Source: Pelobates cultripes | Lineage: Eukaryota > Chordata > Amphibia > Anura > Pelobatidae | Length of the DNA: 64,000 bases | Reading direction: 5' to 3' | NCBI GenBank assembly: GCA_933207985.1 | Contig: OW240918.1 | Location: 23,100,538-23,164,537, forward strand | Made by a program: the position numbers and the translations under genes | Notes under the pieces: generated by a model | Database searches by the model: none | The model's input: only the letters and a program-made list of their open reading frames with translations | What the model was told of the DNA's origin: nothing | In this document: positions 55,373 through 64,000 of the stretch, in pieces | Numbering within the stretch: the first letter of the stretch is position 1 | Layout: each line of letters begins with the position of its first letter

Positions 55373-55900
55373 GATGCTGGGGAGAAGTAAGGGCAAACCC
55401 CTGCATTGATGAGGACATGGGCTGTACATCCAATCCTTCTTACTTGGGTGAAAATGATGGACGTTGCAGTTTATTTGCATATATATTGCATTGATTTAAT
55501 ATTTTTGGATAAGCTTTTAAAATAATTTAATAATTTTTAAAAATATTTTTTTTTTATATATTGACATAAGTTTTTTATATATGATATATATTTTTGTATA
55601 TTTACATTTTTGGGGAAAAAATATTTTAAAGGTTTATCCAAAAATACTAAATGTGGAATTCTTAGGAGCTGGGGAGGAGTAAGGGCATACCCTGCATTGA
55701 TGAGGACATGGGCTGTTAGTGTTAATCCAATCCTTCTTACCTGACTGAGAATTTTTGTATAAGCTTCTAAAATTCTTATTTTTTTTTTTAAATATGCAAA
55801 GATTTTAATTTTTTTTATACATTAACATATTATTATATATGATATATTTTTTGATATTTTAATATTTTGAAGAAAAAAAAACAACTTAAACAGATGGTTT
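55373..55900. repeat. 294-bp direct duplication
   Basis: Copy 1 starts gatgctggggagaagtaagg (55374), copy 2 gagctggggaggagtaaggg (about 55668). Both continue with ctgcattgatgaggacatgg, ccaatccttcttac and a long AT-rich tail containing ataagctt(t/c)(t/c)aaaa and ttatatatgatatat. The AT-rich tails have drifted in length. Confidence 0.8.
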
Positions 55901-56222
55901 TATATTAAATGAAATAATTTCAAGAATTTTACATTTTATCCAAGAAGGTGTATTTGACCTGGAAAGGCAGTGGATCTTGTTTTGATGTTGAGGCAGTAAT
56001 TAAAAACTTTTATATTGTGTTAACAAAGTGTTAAATTATAAGAATTACAATGAACAATTAAAAGTCACTGTAGGCAATGAGACCACTTAATCTCATTAAA
56101 GTGGTGTGGGTGACGTGCCCCTGTTCTTTTAACCCGGCAAGTGAAAACATTTGTATTAGATCCTCCATCTGTGTAATGTTGTGGTAGGAGGAGACTGAGC
56201 CAGCATCAATGGGCCTTGGCAC
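55901..56222. other. no recognisable feature
   Basis: AT-rich intergenic DNA. Confidence 0.4.
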
Positions 56223-56681
56223 TTAAAGGAGCACTATAGTGCCAAGAAAAAAAATAAAAAAATTCCTGGCATTATTGGGTTATAAGGTCCCTCCCACCCT
56301 CGTGGCCCCCACCCGCTGGGCTGAAGGGGTTAAAAACCCTTCAGCCACTTACCTTAATCCAGTGCCTGGCTCCCTTGGCGCTGGTGACCTATCCTCCCCC
56401 TGCCGCGTGCGCATTCAAACCGCCCATATAAAATCATTACTCAATGCTTTCTTATGAACGTCAGCATCATCTCACTGTGATTTTCACACTGAGAATCGCG
56501 GGAGCAGCCTCTAGTGGCTGTCAGTGAGACAACCACTAGAGGCTGGATTAACCCACAGTGAAACATAGCAGTTTCTCTGAAACTGCTATGTTTACAGCTG
56601 CAGGGTTAACACTAGAGGGACCTGGCTCCCAGACCACTTCATTGAACTGAAGTGGTCTGAGTGTCTATAATGGTCCTTTAA
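56223..56681. mobile_element. T2-family (Kolobok-like) MITE
   Basis: 459 bp including TTAA at each end (56223-56226 and 56678-56681). Ends are TTAAAGGAGCACTATAGTGC and, inverted from the right, TTAAAGGACCATTATAGACA. The TTAAAGGRR terminus with a TTAA target site defines T2 elements described in Xenopus. The interior holds small hairpins (cctctagtggctgtc...gacaaccactagagg; agcagtttctctgaaactgct). Non-coding. Confidence 0.87.
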
Positions 56682-56734
56682 ATTATGGTGTGTGTTAAAA
56701 GGTTTTTAACCCTTTTGTGCTTGCAAGGGGAGGC

Positions 56735-56815
56735 TTAAAGTTAGGGACAGGGGCATACTATAGCGTTAAGAATACAGTTTTTTATCCCTATTCCTAACGC
56801 TATAGTGTTCCTTAA
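56735..56815. mobile_element. very short T2-type foldback
   Basis: Starts TTAAAGTTAGGGACA, then actatagcgttaagaatacag, and ends with ctattcctaacgctatagtg then TTCCTTAA. It is essentially two inverted T2 ends with almost no interior. Its right end abuts the hAT-type insertion that follows. Confidence 0.7.
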
Positions 56816-56818
56816 ACA
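56811..56818. repeat. 8-bp target duplication, left
   Basis: CTTAAACA; the right copy at 58072-58079 is CTTTAACA, one mismatch. Confidence 0.75.
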
Positions 56819-57105
56819 CAAGCATGTCAAACTCAAAGTGTGGCATGGGCCACATAAACAAGGTTTAAGTTTATGTGGGCCGCACACACACACACACACA
56901 CACTCACTGACAGACACACACACACTGACAGACAGACAGACACACACACTGACAGACACACACACACACATACTCACTGACAGACACACACACGTACTTA
57001 CTGACAGACACACACATACAGACACACTGACAGACACACACACACATACTCACTGACAGACACACACATACTCACTGACAGACAGACACACATACAGTCA
57101 CATTG

Positions 57106-57137
<32 letters not shown>

Positions 57138-58071
57138 TCACTGACAGACAGACACACATACAGTAAAACTGACACACACACACTCACTGACAGACAGACA
57201 CACAGATACAGACACCCCCACACACACACTCACTGACAGACACACACATACACTGACAGACACACACATACTTGCTTACAGACATACACACATACTCACT
57301 GATAGACACACACAGACAGACACTCACTGACAGACAGACAGACACACATACAGTCACACTGACACACACACACACATACTCACTGACAGACAGACACACA
57401 CACTGACAGACACACACATACTTGCTGACAGACACACACATACTCACTGACAGACACACACACACTGACACAGACACACACATACTCACTGACAGACACA
57501 CACACACATACTCACTGACAGACACACACACTGACACAGACACACATACTCACTGACACAGACCCACACATACTTGCTGACAGACACACACATACTCACT
57601 GACATACACACACTGACCCAGACACACACATACTCACTGACAGACACACACACACACACTCACTGACAGACACACATACTCACTGACACAGACACACACA
57701 TACTCACTGCCAGACACACAGATACTTCCTGACAGACACACACATACTCACTGACAGACACACACACTGACAGACACACACACATACTCAATGACATACA
57801 GACACACACACTGACAGAAACACACACATACTCACTGACTGACTGACTGACAGACAGACACACATATTTGCTGACAGACAGACACACACACATACTTTTC
57901 ATTATTGCTCCTTACCTTATGGAGCCGATGGGGGGCATCTCCCTGGGGTCCTTCCTGCTCCTCACTGTTTCAGTGTTGCCGGCTGCCGGAATATGACGTC
58001 ATATTCCCGCATCCAGCTTCACTTCAGTCGGCGCGCGCAAGGGAGCAGGGGCCGCGAGTTTGACATTCTTG
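56819..58071. mobile_element. non-autonomous hAT-type element with CA array (4)
   Basis: 1253 bp. Terminal inverted repeat CAAGCATGTCAAACTC on the left against CAAGAATGTCAAACTC read from the right, with an 8-bp duplication matching at 7 of 8 positions. A CA-rich array fills 56881-57897. The right part is GC-rich, with ccggaatatgacgtcatatt and gtcggcgcgcgcaagggagc, clearly related to the GC-rich palindrome of element 2. In orientation it is reversed relative to element 2 (array as CA instead of TG). No transposase. Confidence 0.87.
56881..57897. repeat. CACACTGACAGA minisatellite
   Basis: Units of cacacacatactcactgaca and gacagacacacacactgaca type in irregular order over about 1 kb. Open frames on either strand rich in Cys/Val/Ser or Thr/His are repeat artefacts. 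Confidence 0.95.
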
Positions 58072-58079
58072 CTTTAACA
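58072..58079. repeat. 8-bp target duplication, right
   Basis: CTTTAACA, partner of 56811-56818 with one mismatch. Confidence 0.75.
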
Positions 58080-58924
58080 GGAGCAGAAGGGCCATGACTG
58101 TGTAAGCAGATACATATCTGAAGAAAAAACAAGTTATAGGTATATCTGAATCAGAATAAACATAGCATTTAAATAACTCAGCTTCTACACAAGTAAGAAA
58201 AGCAGAAAGTCAACATGTATTGTGACACATCATCGAATGGCCCTAACAAAGTACAACAAGGGTAAAACTATATAAGAACACAACTTACAGTTCTCATAGC
58301 TTGATGTATACCTATTTATTAGGCATTTTTATTACATAGGGATATTTAGTTATAGATTAGCTGAAGCAGTGTGAGGTAGAGGGACATAATTTGTTAAAAA
58401 TAAGTGAAAGGAATAACTACTTCTATAAAAAAAACAATAATACATTCAAGGATTTGCATTGTGAAAAATTGTATCAACTTGACAGATCTAATATTATATT
58501 ATTATTAAAGCTTTGATGCACACTTCAGAGAATAAAGACATTAAAATGTATTCAATATCTACAATTAAATTTTACTGAGATTAAAATGTAGTTTCCCCCC
58601 CCCCCCTTCCTTTAGAATGTTAGCTTCTTTGAGCAGGGCCTTCTATATATCCAGCTTGTGTAGGTGAAACGTTTCTCATTAAATGTATTAAAATGTCTCA
58701 TCCTCTGTGCTAGATTACTGCAGAAAATGCTAAATTTTAAATTAAGATAACAATAATATAAATATAGACACGGCAGTAAAATGTTTGAAGGACTCTGTCT
58801 GTGAATTTAACACAAAGACCAGTTACATAAATTATATCATAATCCAGTTCCTAAGGACTCTCTACCACTTGTTGTAGAAGGACTCTCTCCTGTTGTTTTG
58901 TCCATGCAATGTAGAACACAGCAA
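58080..58924. other. mostly unrecognised, short L2-like piece
   Basis: 58612-58700 (tagaatgttagcttctttga, gcagggccttctatatatcc) resembles the start of the L2-like tails on the plus strand. A C10 run lies near 58596. The rest is AT-rich. Confidence 0.4.
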
Positions 58925-59308
58925 TACTGCAGAACAGCAGTGTTAACATTACAGGGTTTATATGCCTTTATTGGCTCTCACTCAGACAACTACTAGAGAC
59001 GTTTCCAATTAAATAGCAAAGTCAAACTCTATTTTAATCAGATAGTCTAATTACATCTGATTGGCGCAGTGTGGTGCTTTGCAGTGCATGTACACTAGCC
59101 TCCCAATGTTTTCCTGTGGGAAAGCACTGGATTGGTTGAGAACATCGATCTTGATGATCTCAGCCAAGGAGGTGGGATGGCAGTGCAGAGACTGGCACTG
59201 TGAGGGGGAAAGGAGAGTAACAGGTGGGGGCAGGACCTAAACTTTTAACAGGGCACGAAAATGTTAGAAATACACATTTTTATTCCTAATGCTATAGTGT
59301 TTCTTTAA
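58925..59308. mobile_element. T2-like MITE, left end degraded
   Basis: Right end attcctaatgctatagtgtt then TCTTTAA with TTAA at 59305-59308, close to the ends at 56735-56815. Internal gcactggattggttgagaac and gatgatctcagccaaggagg form the ggctgag hairpin seen in other T2-like copies here. Confidence 0.6.
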
Positions 59309-59584
59309 AAACATATGGACACCTCGAGGATCATGCAAGAAAGCCCAGTTCAGTGACATGGAGGAGGTGGGGGGGGAGGGGGGGAGGGAGGCTGGCTATT
59401 GGATGTGGATTTTGAAATGAGGCACAGTAGTGGTGGGATCCAGGCAGTAGTTTTTCTTGCAGACTTAACAATGAGATATGGGAAAGGTAAGTACAGGGAG
59501 CAGCAATGAAGGAAGCCTCTAGGTGTGGAGTGTTGACTGCATATTATGATACAGTAAATATAGGAGCAAGATAAATCAGTGAAG
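59309..59584. other. G-rich stretch, otherwise nothing
   Basis: 59360-59392 is ggaggtggggggggaggggg followed by further G-runs, able to form a G-quadruplex. No gene or repeat family recognised around it. Confidence 0.5.
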
Positions 59585-60020
59585 GAAGGCTACCATACTT
59601 ACCAACTCCGGCAACGTGAGAATTGGGATGCGAGTGGGATGCGAGTGGTAGGGAGGAAAAGGGGTCGGGTCAGTGACACAATCGCATCACTAGATTCGCT
59701 TTCAAAGTGGCCGATTGCCTGGAGAGGGGGCCAGTCCACCCACGTTAATGAATACACACTAGGCTACCTGTCCATCACTCAGTTCAGTCCACTGAGGGCA
59801 GGACATGCAGGAAGCACTGTTTCAGTACTCCCTGCAGGGTCCCAGAGCCCTGACCTTAGCGCGAGTGCGTCTAACGATGTCCTGGTGCTATGATTTTTGA
59901 GGCCAGTTCCCCGGTGTCTCCAAAAGTGGGACACCAAGGAACTAAAGTGGGACACAGTTGCAGGACATGAAAATCAGGACTGTCCTGTCAAATTGGGGCG
60001 GTTAGGAGGCATGGGCATAA
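59585..60020. mobile_element. DNA-transposon-like repeat
   Basis: Starts ccatacttaccaactccgg and ends cggttaggaggcatggg, an imperfect terminal inverted repeat (CATACTTACCAAC against CATGCCTCCTAAC). Inside, gcaggacatgaaaatcagga then ctgtcctgtc forms a small inverted motif. No exact 8-bp duplication found. Confidence 0.55.
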
Positions 60021-60104
60021 TTAATGTAGCTTACTATTTAAGCAATATTATTTAGGACTACTTATAAAAAGAACCTGTGTGTGTTTCTGTATGTCTTCTG
60101 TTAT
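60021..60104. other. no recognisable feature
   Basis: Short AT-rich spacer. Confidence 0.4.
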
Positions 60105-60109
60105 GAATA

Positions 60110-60240
60110 GAGTTGAGCGGACACCTGGATGTTCGGGTTCACCGAGTTCGGGCGAACTTCGTCAAAAAGTTCGAGTTCGGGTTCGAACTTGACCCCGAAC
60201 TCGAACCCCATTGAAGTCAATGGGGACCCGAACTTTTGGG
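60110..60240. repeat. TTCGGG-rich subterminal repeat
   Basis: At least eight short TTCGGG or CCGAAC/CGAACT units in 130 bp, e.g. gatgttcgggttcaccgag, gttcgagttcgggttcgaac and accccgaactcgaacccc, followed by attgaagtcaatggggaccc. Many short motifs near a transposon end are commonly transposase binding sites. Confidence 0.6.
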
Positions 60241-60907
60241 CACTAAAATGCCTCTAAAAAAGTATTGGAAATGGCTAGAGGGCTGCAAAAGGAAGTAAAC
60301 TGGGGATAAGAGTAGGACAAGTGCCTTGCAAACAAATGTGGATAGGGAAATCACTTACAATAACATAAAATACATAACAATTTAAAATACATCTGAGCCA
60401 TAAAATAGCACTAGATGGAATCTTTGATTTTAGCTTTGGAAGAACATAAATCAAAATCTAAAGCATAGCTGTCAGGAGGATCACCAGAATTATCATTTGA
60501 GAGAGGGTTGGAGTGCAGGGTATTCTCTTTCATTGTTCAAACTGAGCTCAACTCCTGATGCATGGAGAAAAGTCCTTCACAAGCCTCTGCTATTGTGTAT
60601 ATAGGTTATACTAAGTGACCCATAGGTTGAGGAAGAGGTGACCATGGCGGTGTAGGTGGAAGCGGCGGTGGAAGAGCAGGAGGTAGCCAACACTGTTTTT
60701 TATTTGTTTGTTTTGTTTTTGTTTTTTTTAATTGGGGTAGCCCCCAAAATATTGGGATATATAAAAAAAGAAACATTTGCGGCCTGTGGTGCATTTCTTG
60801 CAGTCCAATAACGCCATCAGGTTTTTAAAACTGTCCGTCTCCGCCAGACGGAATGACAGCATTTCAAAGGCCAGGAATTTTGAAATGCTGGCATTCAGGG
60901 CCAGGGA
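60241..60907 (-). other. hAT element DNA, weak coding remnants
   Basis: 60790-60905 gives on the minus strand ASISKFLAFEMLSFRLAETD then SFKNLMALLD, which resembles the hAT block before the PSR motif, a part normally upstream of PTRWNST. Here it lies downstream, so the element is rearranged or two copies are joined. The rest is non-coding. Confidence 0.4.
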
Positions 60908-61440
60908 TCATGGGTGGGTAGGGGGGTACTTCCTCTTTCTCTCCAGTGTATGGGAAATGGACAGCTGAATGCTTCCATGGGACAGTGTGTAGATGCTGGT
61001 CAATTGTGTACCTGGCCTATGCTGGTTCCGGAACCCACCCTCCGAGCCACTTGTGAATGACTGGCTTGATAACCGTGGAAATGACCCCTCTTCTTCCTCC
61101 TCTTCCTCCTGTGCCACATCCTCTTCCATCATCGCCCAAAGCGTTTTTCAAGTAAGGCTGAGAACGGCGTCATTGGGACTGGCCATATTGGTGGAGTACT
61201 CGAAACAGCACAACATGGCACACAGGTCTTGCATGGAGGCCCACTCATCGGTGGTGAAGTGGTGCTGTTCCGCAGAGCGACTGACCCGTGCGTGCTGCAG
61301 CTGAAACTTCACTATGGCCTGCTGCTGCATGCACAGTCTCTCCAGCATGTGCAAGGTGGAGTTCCACCTTGTGGGCACATCGCATATGAGGCAGTGAGCG
61401 GGAAGGCCAAAGTTGCGCTGCAGCGCAGACAGGCGAGTAG
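60908..61440 (-). pseudogene. hAT transposase remnant
   Basis: Minus-strand frame reads LSALQRNFGLPAHCLICD, VPTRWNSTLHMLERL, then FTTDEWASMQDLCAMLCCFE and TNMASPNDAVLSL. PTRWNST-x-MLERL followed by LT..EW..L..L is the hallmark of the catalytic region of hAT transposases (ZBED/Ac group). One in-frame TGA near 61148 interrupts; the same frame then continues with an acidic run (about seven glutamates, near 61090) and SFPRLSSQSF...TLERKRKYPPTHP to about 60908. The BED zinc finger and C-terminal dimerisation region are not found, so the gene is inactive. Confidence 0.85.
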
Positions 61441-61460
61441 CAACAGGGAGAGAACTCCGA

Positions 61461-61588
61461 AAGCACGCACAGCCGCTACAGTGAAACTACGAACAGCTCA
61501 TTAAATCAGTTATGGTTCCTTTGATCGCTCCATCTGTTACTTATATAACTGTGGTAATTCTAGAGCTAATACATGCCGACGAGCGCTA
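61461..61588 (+). pseudogene. 18S rRNA gene fragment
   Basis: About 128 bp matching the 5' part of vertebrate 18S rRNA: ctacagtgaaact, gctcattaaatcagttatgg, ttcctttgatcgctccatct, gttactt-x-taactgtggtaa, ttctagagctaatacatgcc and gacgagcgct. I count about seven differences from the conserved sequence as I remember it, mostly transitions (for example ggccgg to agccgc, tgcgaatgg to tacgaacag, ggata to atata). It lies within hAT transposase-related DNA on both sides and is far too short to function. Confidence 0.93.
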
Positions 61589-61850
61589 GGGGACGGCCGC
61601 TCCGCTTTTGCACCTTGCTCCCTCTTATGCTGTGCTGGTGCCTCTGTGCGACCACCGCCTCTTCCTCCAAACTGCACACGTCACTCGCTTGACCTTCATT
61701 CCATGTGTGGTCTAGGACCTCATCATCCTCCACATCATCTTCCACCCACTCCTCAACCCTGCCCTACTTGCCGGTCTGCATACTGCAGAAAGCCACAGCA
61801 GTTGGCACCTGTGTTTTTCCAGCATGTAAAGTCTGCAAAGGATATATGGA
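61589..61850 (-). pseudogene. hAT element coding remnant, acidic segment
   Basis: Minus-strand translation gives VEEWVEDDVEDDEVLDHTWN, then SDVCSLEEEAVVAQRHQHSI and VQKRSGRP up to the 18S junction. An acidic, low-complexity region of this kind is found in hAT proteins near the BED finger or before the catalytic core. A possible 3' splice site (tatatcctttgcag) lies just upstream on the minus strand near 61830. One stop is present near 61772. Confidence 0.5.
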
Positions 61851-62374
61851 AATTGTTTTAGAATTGTATCCAGGCAACAGTTTTCCCTACAAACTGACCT
61901 CTCAGTTTGACTTGTGAGTGTATTGGCCCAGAATTACAATATTGTTTAAGTACCTCTTAGCTATTGATTACTGGTTTAAATATAGCAACTTGTTATCTGG
62001 TAGTTTCTAGTGTAGAAAATATCAATCTGTTTTCTATCACTTAGATCTGTTTAACAAGTGTTGTAGGTGTGAAACAATATTACAAGTGACCGATGTAGTA
62101 AATTCGAATCAAAGTTCCATTTGCAAAAAAAAATTCTTGCCCATCTTCTGTGAGTTATTGCATTTTTAAGATGTAGACTTATTGTATCACACTAGCCATG
62201 CACAGGTCGATTGTCTGGCACGTTGTTTTGGTGTTTGGTTTTTAACTTTGTTGTTGTGTCTTTACACAATATATTAATGTATATTAATGCTTCTGTATAT
62301 GAAGCGATCACAATAACACTTATTTTTCTTTAGACTTTTTTGAGAAGCGGTAACTAGCCAATGTTGCACATATA
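61851..62374. other. no recognisable feature
   Basis: AT-rich DNA, presumably internal to the hAT element. Confidence 0.4.
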
Positions 62375-64000
62375 CACCAGATATGAAGTGCACACCCCAA
62401 ATGTACTATTTAGCACCTAAAGAATTTGAATGTTTAAAAATGCGCTGTAACCACAGTATTTGACAGTTCTATTTGACTCTCAGATATGAAGTTCAGGCCC
62501 CAAATTAACTTTTTATCACCTAAAGAATTAAACATTTTAAAACTGCAATGTAAGCACAGTATTTGACGGTTCTATTTGACTCTCCGATATGAAGTGCAGG
62601 CCCCAAATTTACTTTTTAGCACCTAAAGAATTTGAATGTTTAAAACTGCGCTGTAAGCACAGTATTTGACGGTTCTCTTTGACTCTCAGATATGAAGTGC
62701 ACGCCCAAAATTTACTTTTTATCACCTAAAGAATTAAAAATTTTAAAACTGCTATGTCACAGCAGTATTTGACGTTTCTATTTGACTCTCAGAAATGAAG
62801 TGCAGGCCCCAAATTTACTTTTTAGCACCTAAAGAATTTGAATGTTTAAAACTGCGCTGTAAGCACAGTATTTGACGGTTCTATTTGACTCTCAGATATG
62901 AAGTGCAGGCCCCAAATTTACTTTTTAGTACCTAAAGAATTTGAATTTTTAAAACTGCAATATAAGCACAGCATTTGACGGTTCTATTTGACTCTCAGAT
63001 ATGAAGTGCACGCCACAAATGTACTTTTTAGCACCCAAAAAAATGTGAATTAGGCAAACTGCTGTAAGCACAGTATTTGACGGTTCTATTTGACTCTCAG
63101 ATATGAAGTGCAGGCCCCAAATTTACTTTTTAGCACCTAAAGAATTTGAATGTTTACAACTGCAATGTAAGCACAGTATTTGACGGTTCTATTTGACTCT
63201 CAGATATGAAGTGCAGGCCCCAAATGTACAATTTAGCACCTAAAGAATTCGAAATTTTAAAACTGCTATGTCACAGCAGTATTTGATGGTTCTATTTGAT
63301 TCTCAGATATCAAGTGCACCGCAGGCCGCAAATGTACTATTTAGCACCAAAAAAATTAGAATTTTTAAAACTGCTATGTCATAGTAGTATTTGACGGTTC
63401 TTTTTTACTCTCAGATATGAAGTGCATGCCCCAAATGTACAATTTAGCACCTAAAGAATTCTAAATTTTAAAACTGCTATGTCACAGCAGTATTTGATGG
63501 TTCTATTTGATTCTCAGATATCAAGTGCACCGCAGGCCGCAAATGTACTATTTAGCACCAAAAAAATTAGAATTTTTAAAACTGCTATGTCACAGCAATA
63601 TTTGACGGTTCTATTTGACTCTCAGATATGAAGTGCAGGCCCCAAATGTACTATTTAGCACCTAAAAAATTAGAATGTTTAAAACTGCAATGTAAGCACA
63701 GTATTTGACAGTTCTATTTGACTCTCAGATATGAAGTGCAGGCTCCAAATTAACTTTTTAGCACCTAAAGGATTTTAATTTTTAAAACTGCAATGTCACA
63801 GCAGTATTTGACGGTTCTCTTTGACTCTCGGATATGAAGTGCAGGCCCCAAATGTACTATTTAGCACCTAAAAACTTTTAATGTTTAAAAATGCGCTGTA
63901 AGCACAGTATTTGACGGTTCTATTTGACTCTCAGATATGAAGTGCACCGTAGGCTGCAAATGTACTATTTAGCACCAAAAAGTTCGATTTTTTAAAACAA
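62375..64000. repeat. tandem array, unit about 103 bp, about 15 copies, open at the window edge
   Basis: Unit: tttgacggttctatttgact, ctcagatatgaagtgcaggc, cccaaatgtac, tttagcacctaaagaattt, then aaaactgc-(a/g)-atgt-(aagc or cac)-acagta. The ggttct mark recurs at 62466, 62568, 62671, 62774, 62877, 62980, 63082, 63185, 63288, 63396, 63499, 63607, 63710, 63812 and 63915. Between 63200 and 63600 two-unit blocks of about 211 bp are repeated nearly identically, a higher-order pattern. Confidence 0.92.

Larger units (their letters stand above)
60105..64000 (-). mobile_element. hAT transposon, degraded, extends past the window
   Basis: Left part (60105-60240) is a dense set of TTCGGGTTCG / CGAACCCGAAC motifs in both orientations. 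The middle contains a minus-strand hAT transposase remnant, an embedded 18S rDNA piece and an acidic coding segment. The right part is a long 103-bp tandem array. The arrangement (subterminal repeats, transposase, tandem array) suits one large hAT element, but the right terminus lies outside, so the joint extent is inferred. Confidence 0.6.

Noticed and set aside
58660..58690. another hammerhead-like site at gtgaaacgtttctc
   Set aside because: It has GAAACGT but no TGANGA-type box or stem upstream, and it sits in an L2-like piece.
61461..61588. functional 18S rRNA gene
   Set aside because: Only about 128 bp with several changes at conserved positions, flanked by transposon sequence.
62375..64000. 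CRISPR-like array
   Set aside because: Units are contiguous and about 103 bp with no unique spacers, in a vertebrate-type transposon context.
1..64000. prokaryotic operons, promoters, ribosome binding sites or terminators
   Set aside because: Composition, LINEs, MITEs and microsatellites show vertebrate nuclear DNA, so bacterial signals would be meaningless here.

Overview
The window looks like a gene-poor stretch of vertebrate nuclear DNA, most likely from a frog (anuran amphibian). I found no host protein-coding gene, no intact RNA gene, no CRISPR array and no operon-like layout. Three things support an amphibian origin: MITEs of the T2/Kolobok kind with TTAA target sites and TTAAAGG-type ends, as known from Xenopus; CR1-type LINE tails ending in ATTCTATG-like octamers; and several L1/Tx1-type LINE remnants next to hAT-type elements, CA/TG minisatellites and tetranucleotide arrays. 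The species cannot be told from sequence alone.

Layout. 1-10 kb: old repeats, an L1/Tx1 endonuclease remnant (1285-1880), a 153-bp tandem repeat (2968-3250) and a cluster of ACCTATAA...TTATAGGT hairpins (9170-9600). 10-17 kb: an AT-rich foldback, a CR1 remnant (11300-11790), a hairpin MITE (12905-13046) and a well-delimited LINE insertion (14895-16802) with a perfect 19-bp target duplication and an internally inverted 5' part. 17-26 kb: T2-like and L2-like pieces, hammerhead-like element tails, a 274-bp inverted repeat, a hAT-type element carrying a TG array (22415-23244) and an LTR-like segment. 26-40 kb: tetranucleotide microsatellites, long single-copy-looking stretches, a second TG-bearing hAT element (35987-37101), a near-perfect 169-bp palindrome and a 137-bp hAT MITE with a perfect 8-bp target duplication. 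40-53 kb: a third TG-bearing hAT element (40656-43103) with a 139-bp higher-order repeat, an inverted-repeat transposon, a 223-bp palindrome and an L1/Tx1 LINE retaining pieces of ORF1 and ORF2 but no endonuclease (47700-50745). 53-60 kb: a miRNA-sized hairpin, T2 MITEs and a fourth TG/CA-bearing hAT element (56819-58071). 60.1-64 kb: a large hAT transposon with a broken transposase on the minus strand, a 128-bp piece of 18S rRNA gene embedded in it, and an array of about fifteen 103-bp repeats running off the window edge.

Nothing here works as a pathway. The shared theme is mobile elements building repeats: four hAT-type elements with exact or near-exact 8-bp target duplications each contain a long CA/TG-rich array, several elements are foldbacks, and several tails carry a GAAACGT(C/T)G core like that of hammerhead ribozymes of Penelope-like elements. 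Single-copy, AT-rich blocks near 7.2-7.7, 13.8, 27.9-28.3, 30.4-31.0, 32.1-32.4, 35.0-35.4, 38.5-38.7 and 54.4-54.9 kb have the texture of conserved non-coding elements, but that needs a genome alignment.

Family names rest on remembered family hallmarks plus the motifs given, without database searches. Boundaries backed by target duplications are firm; the others are approximate.
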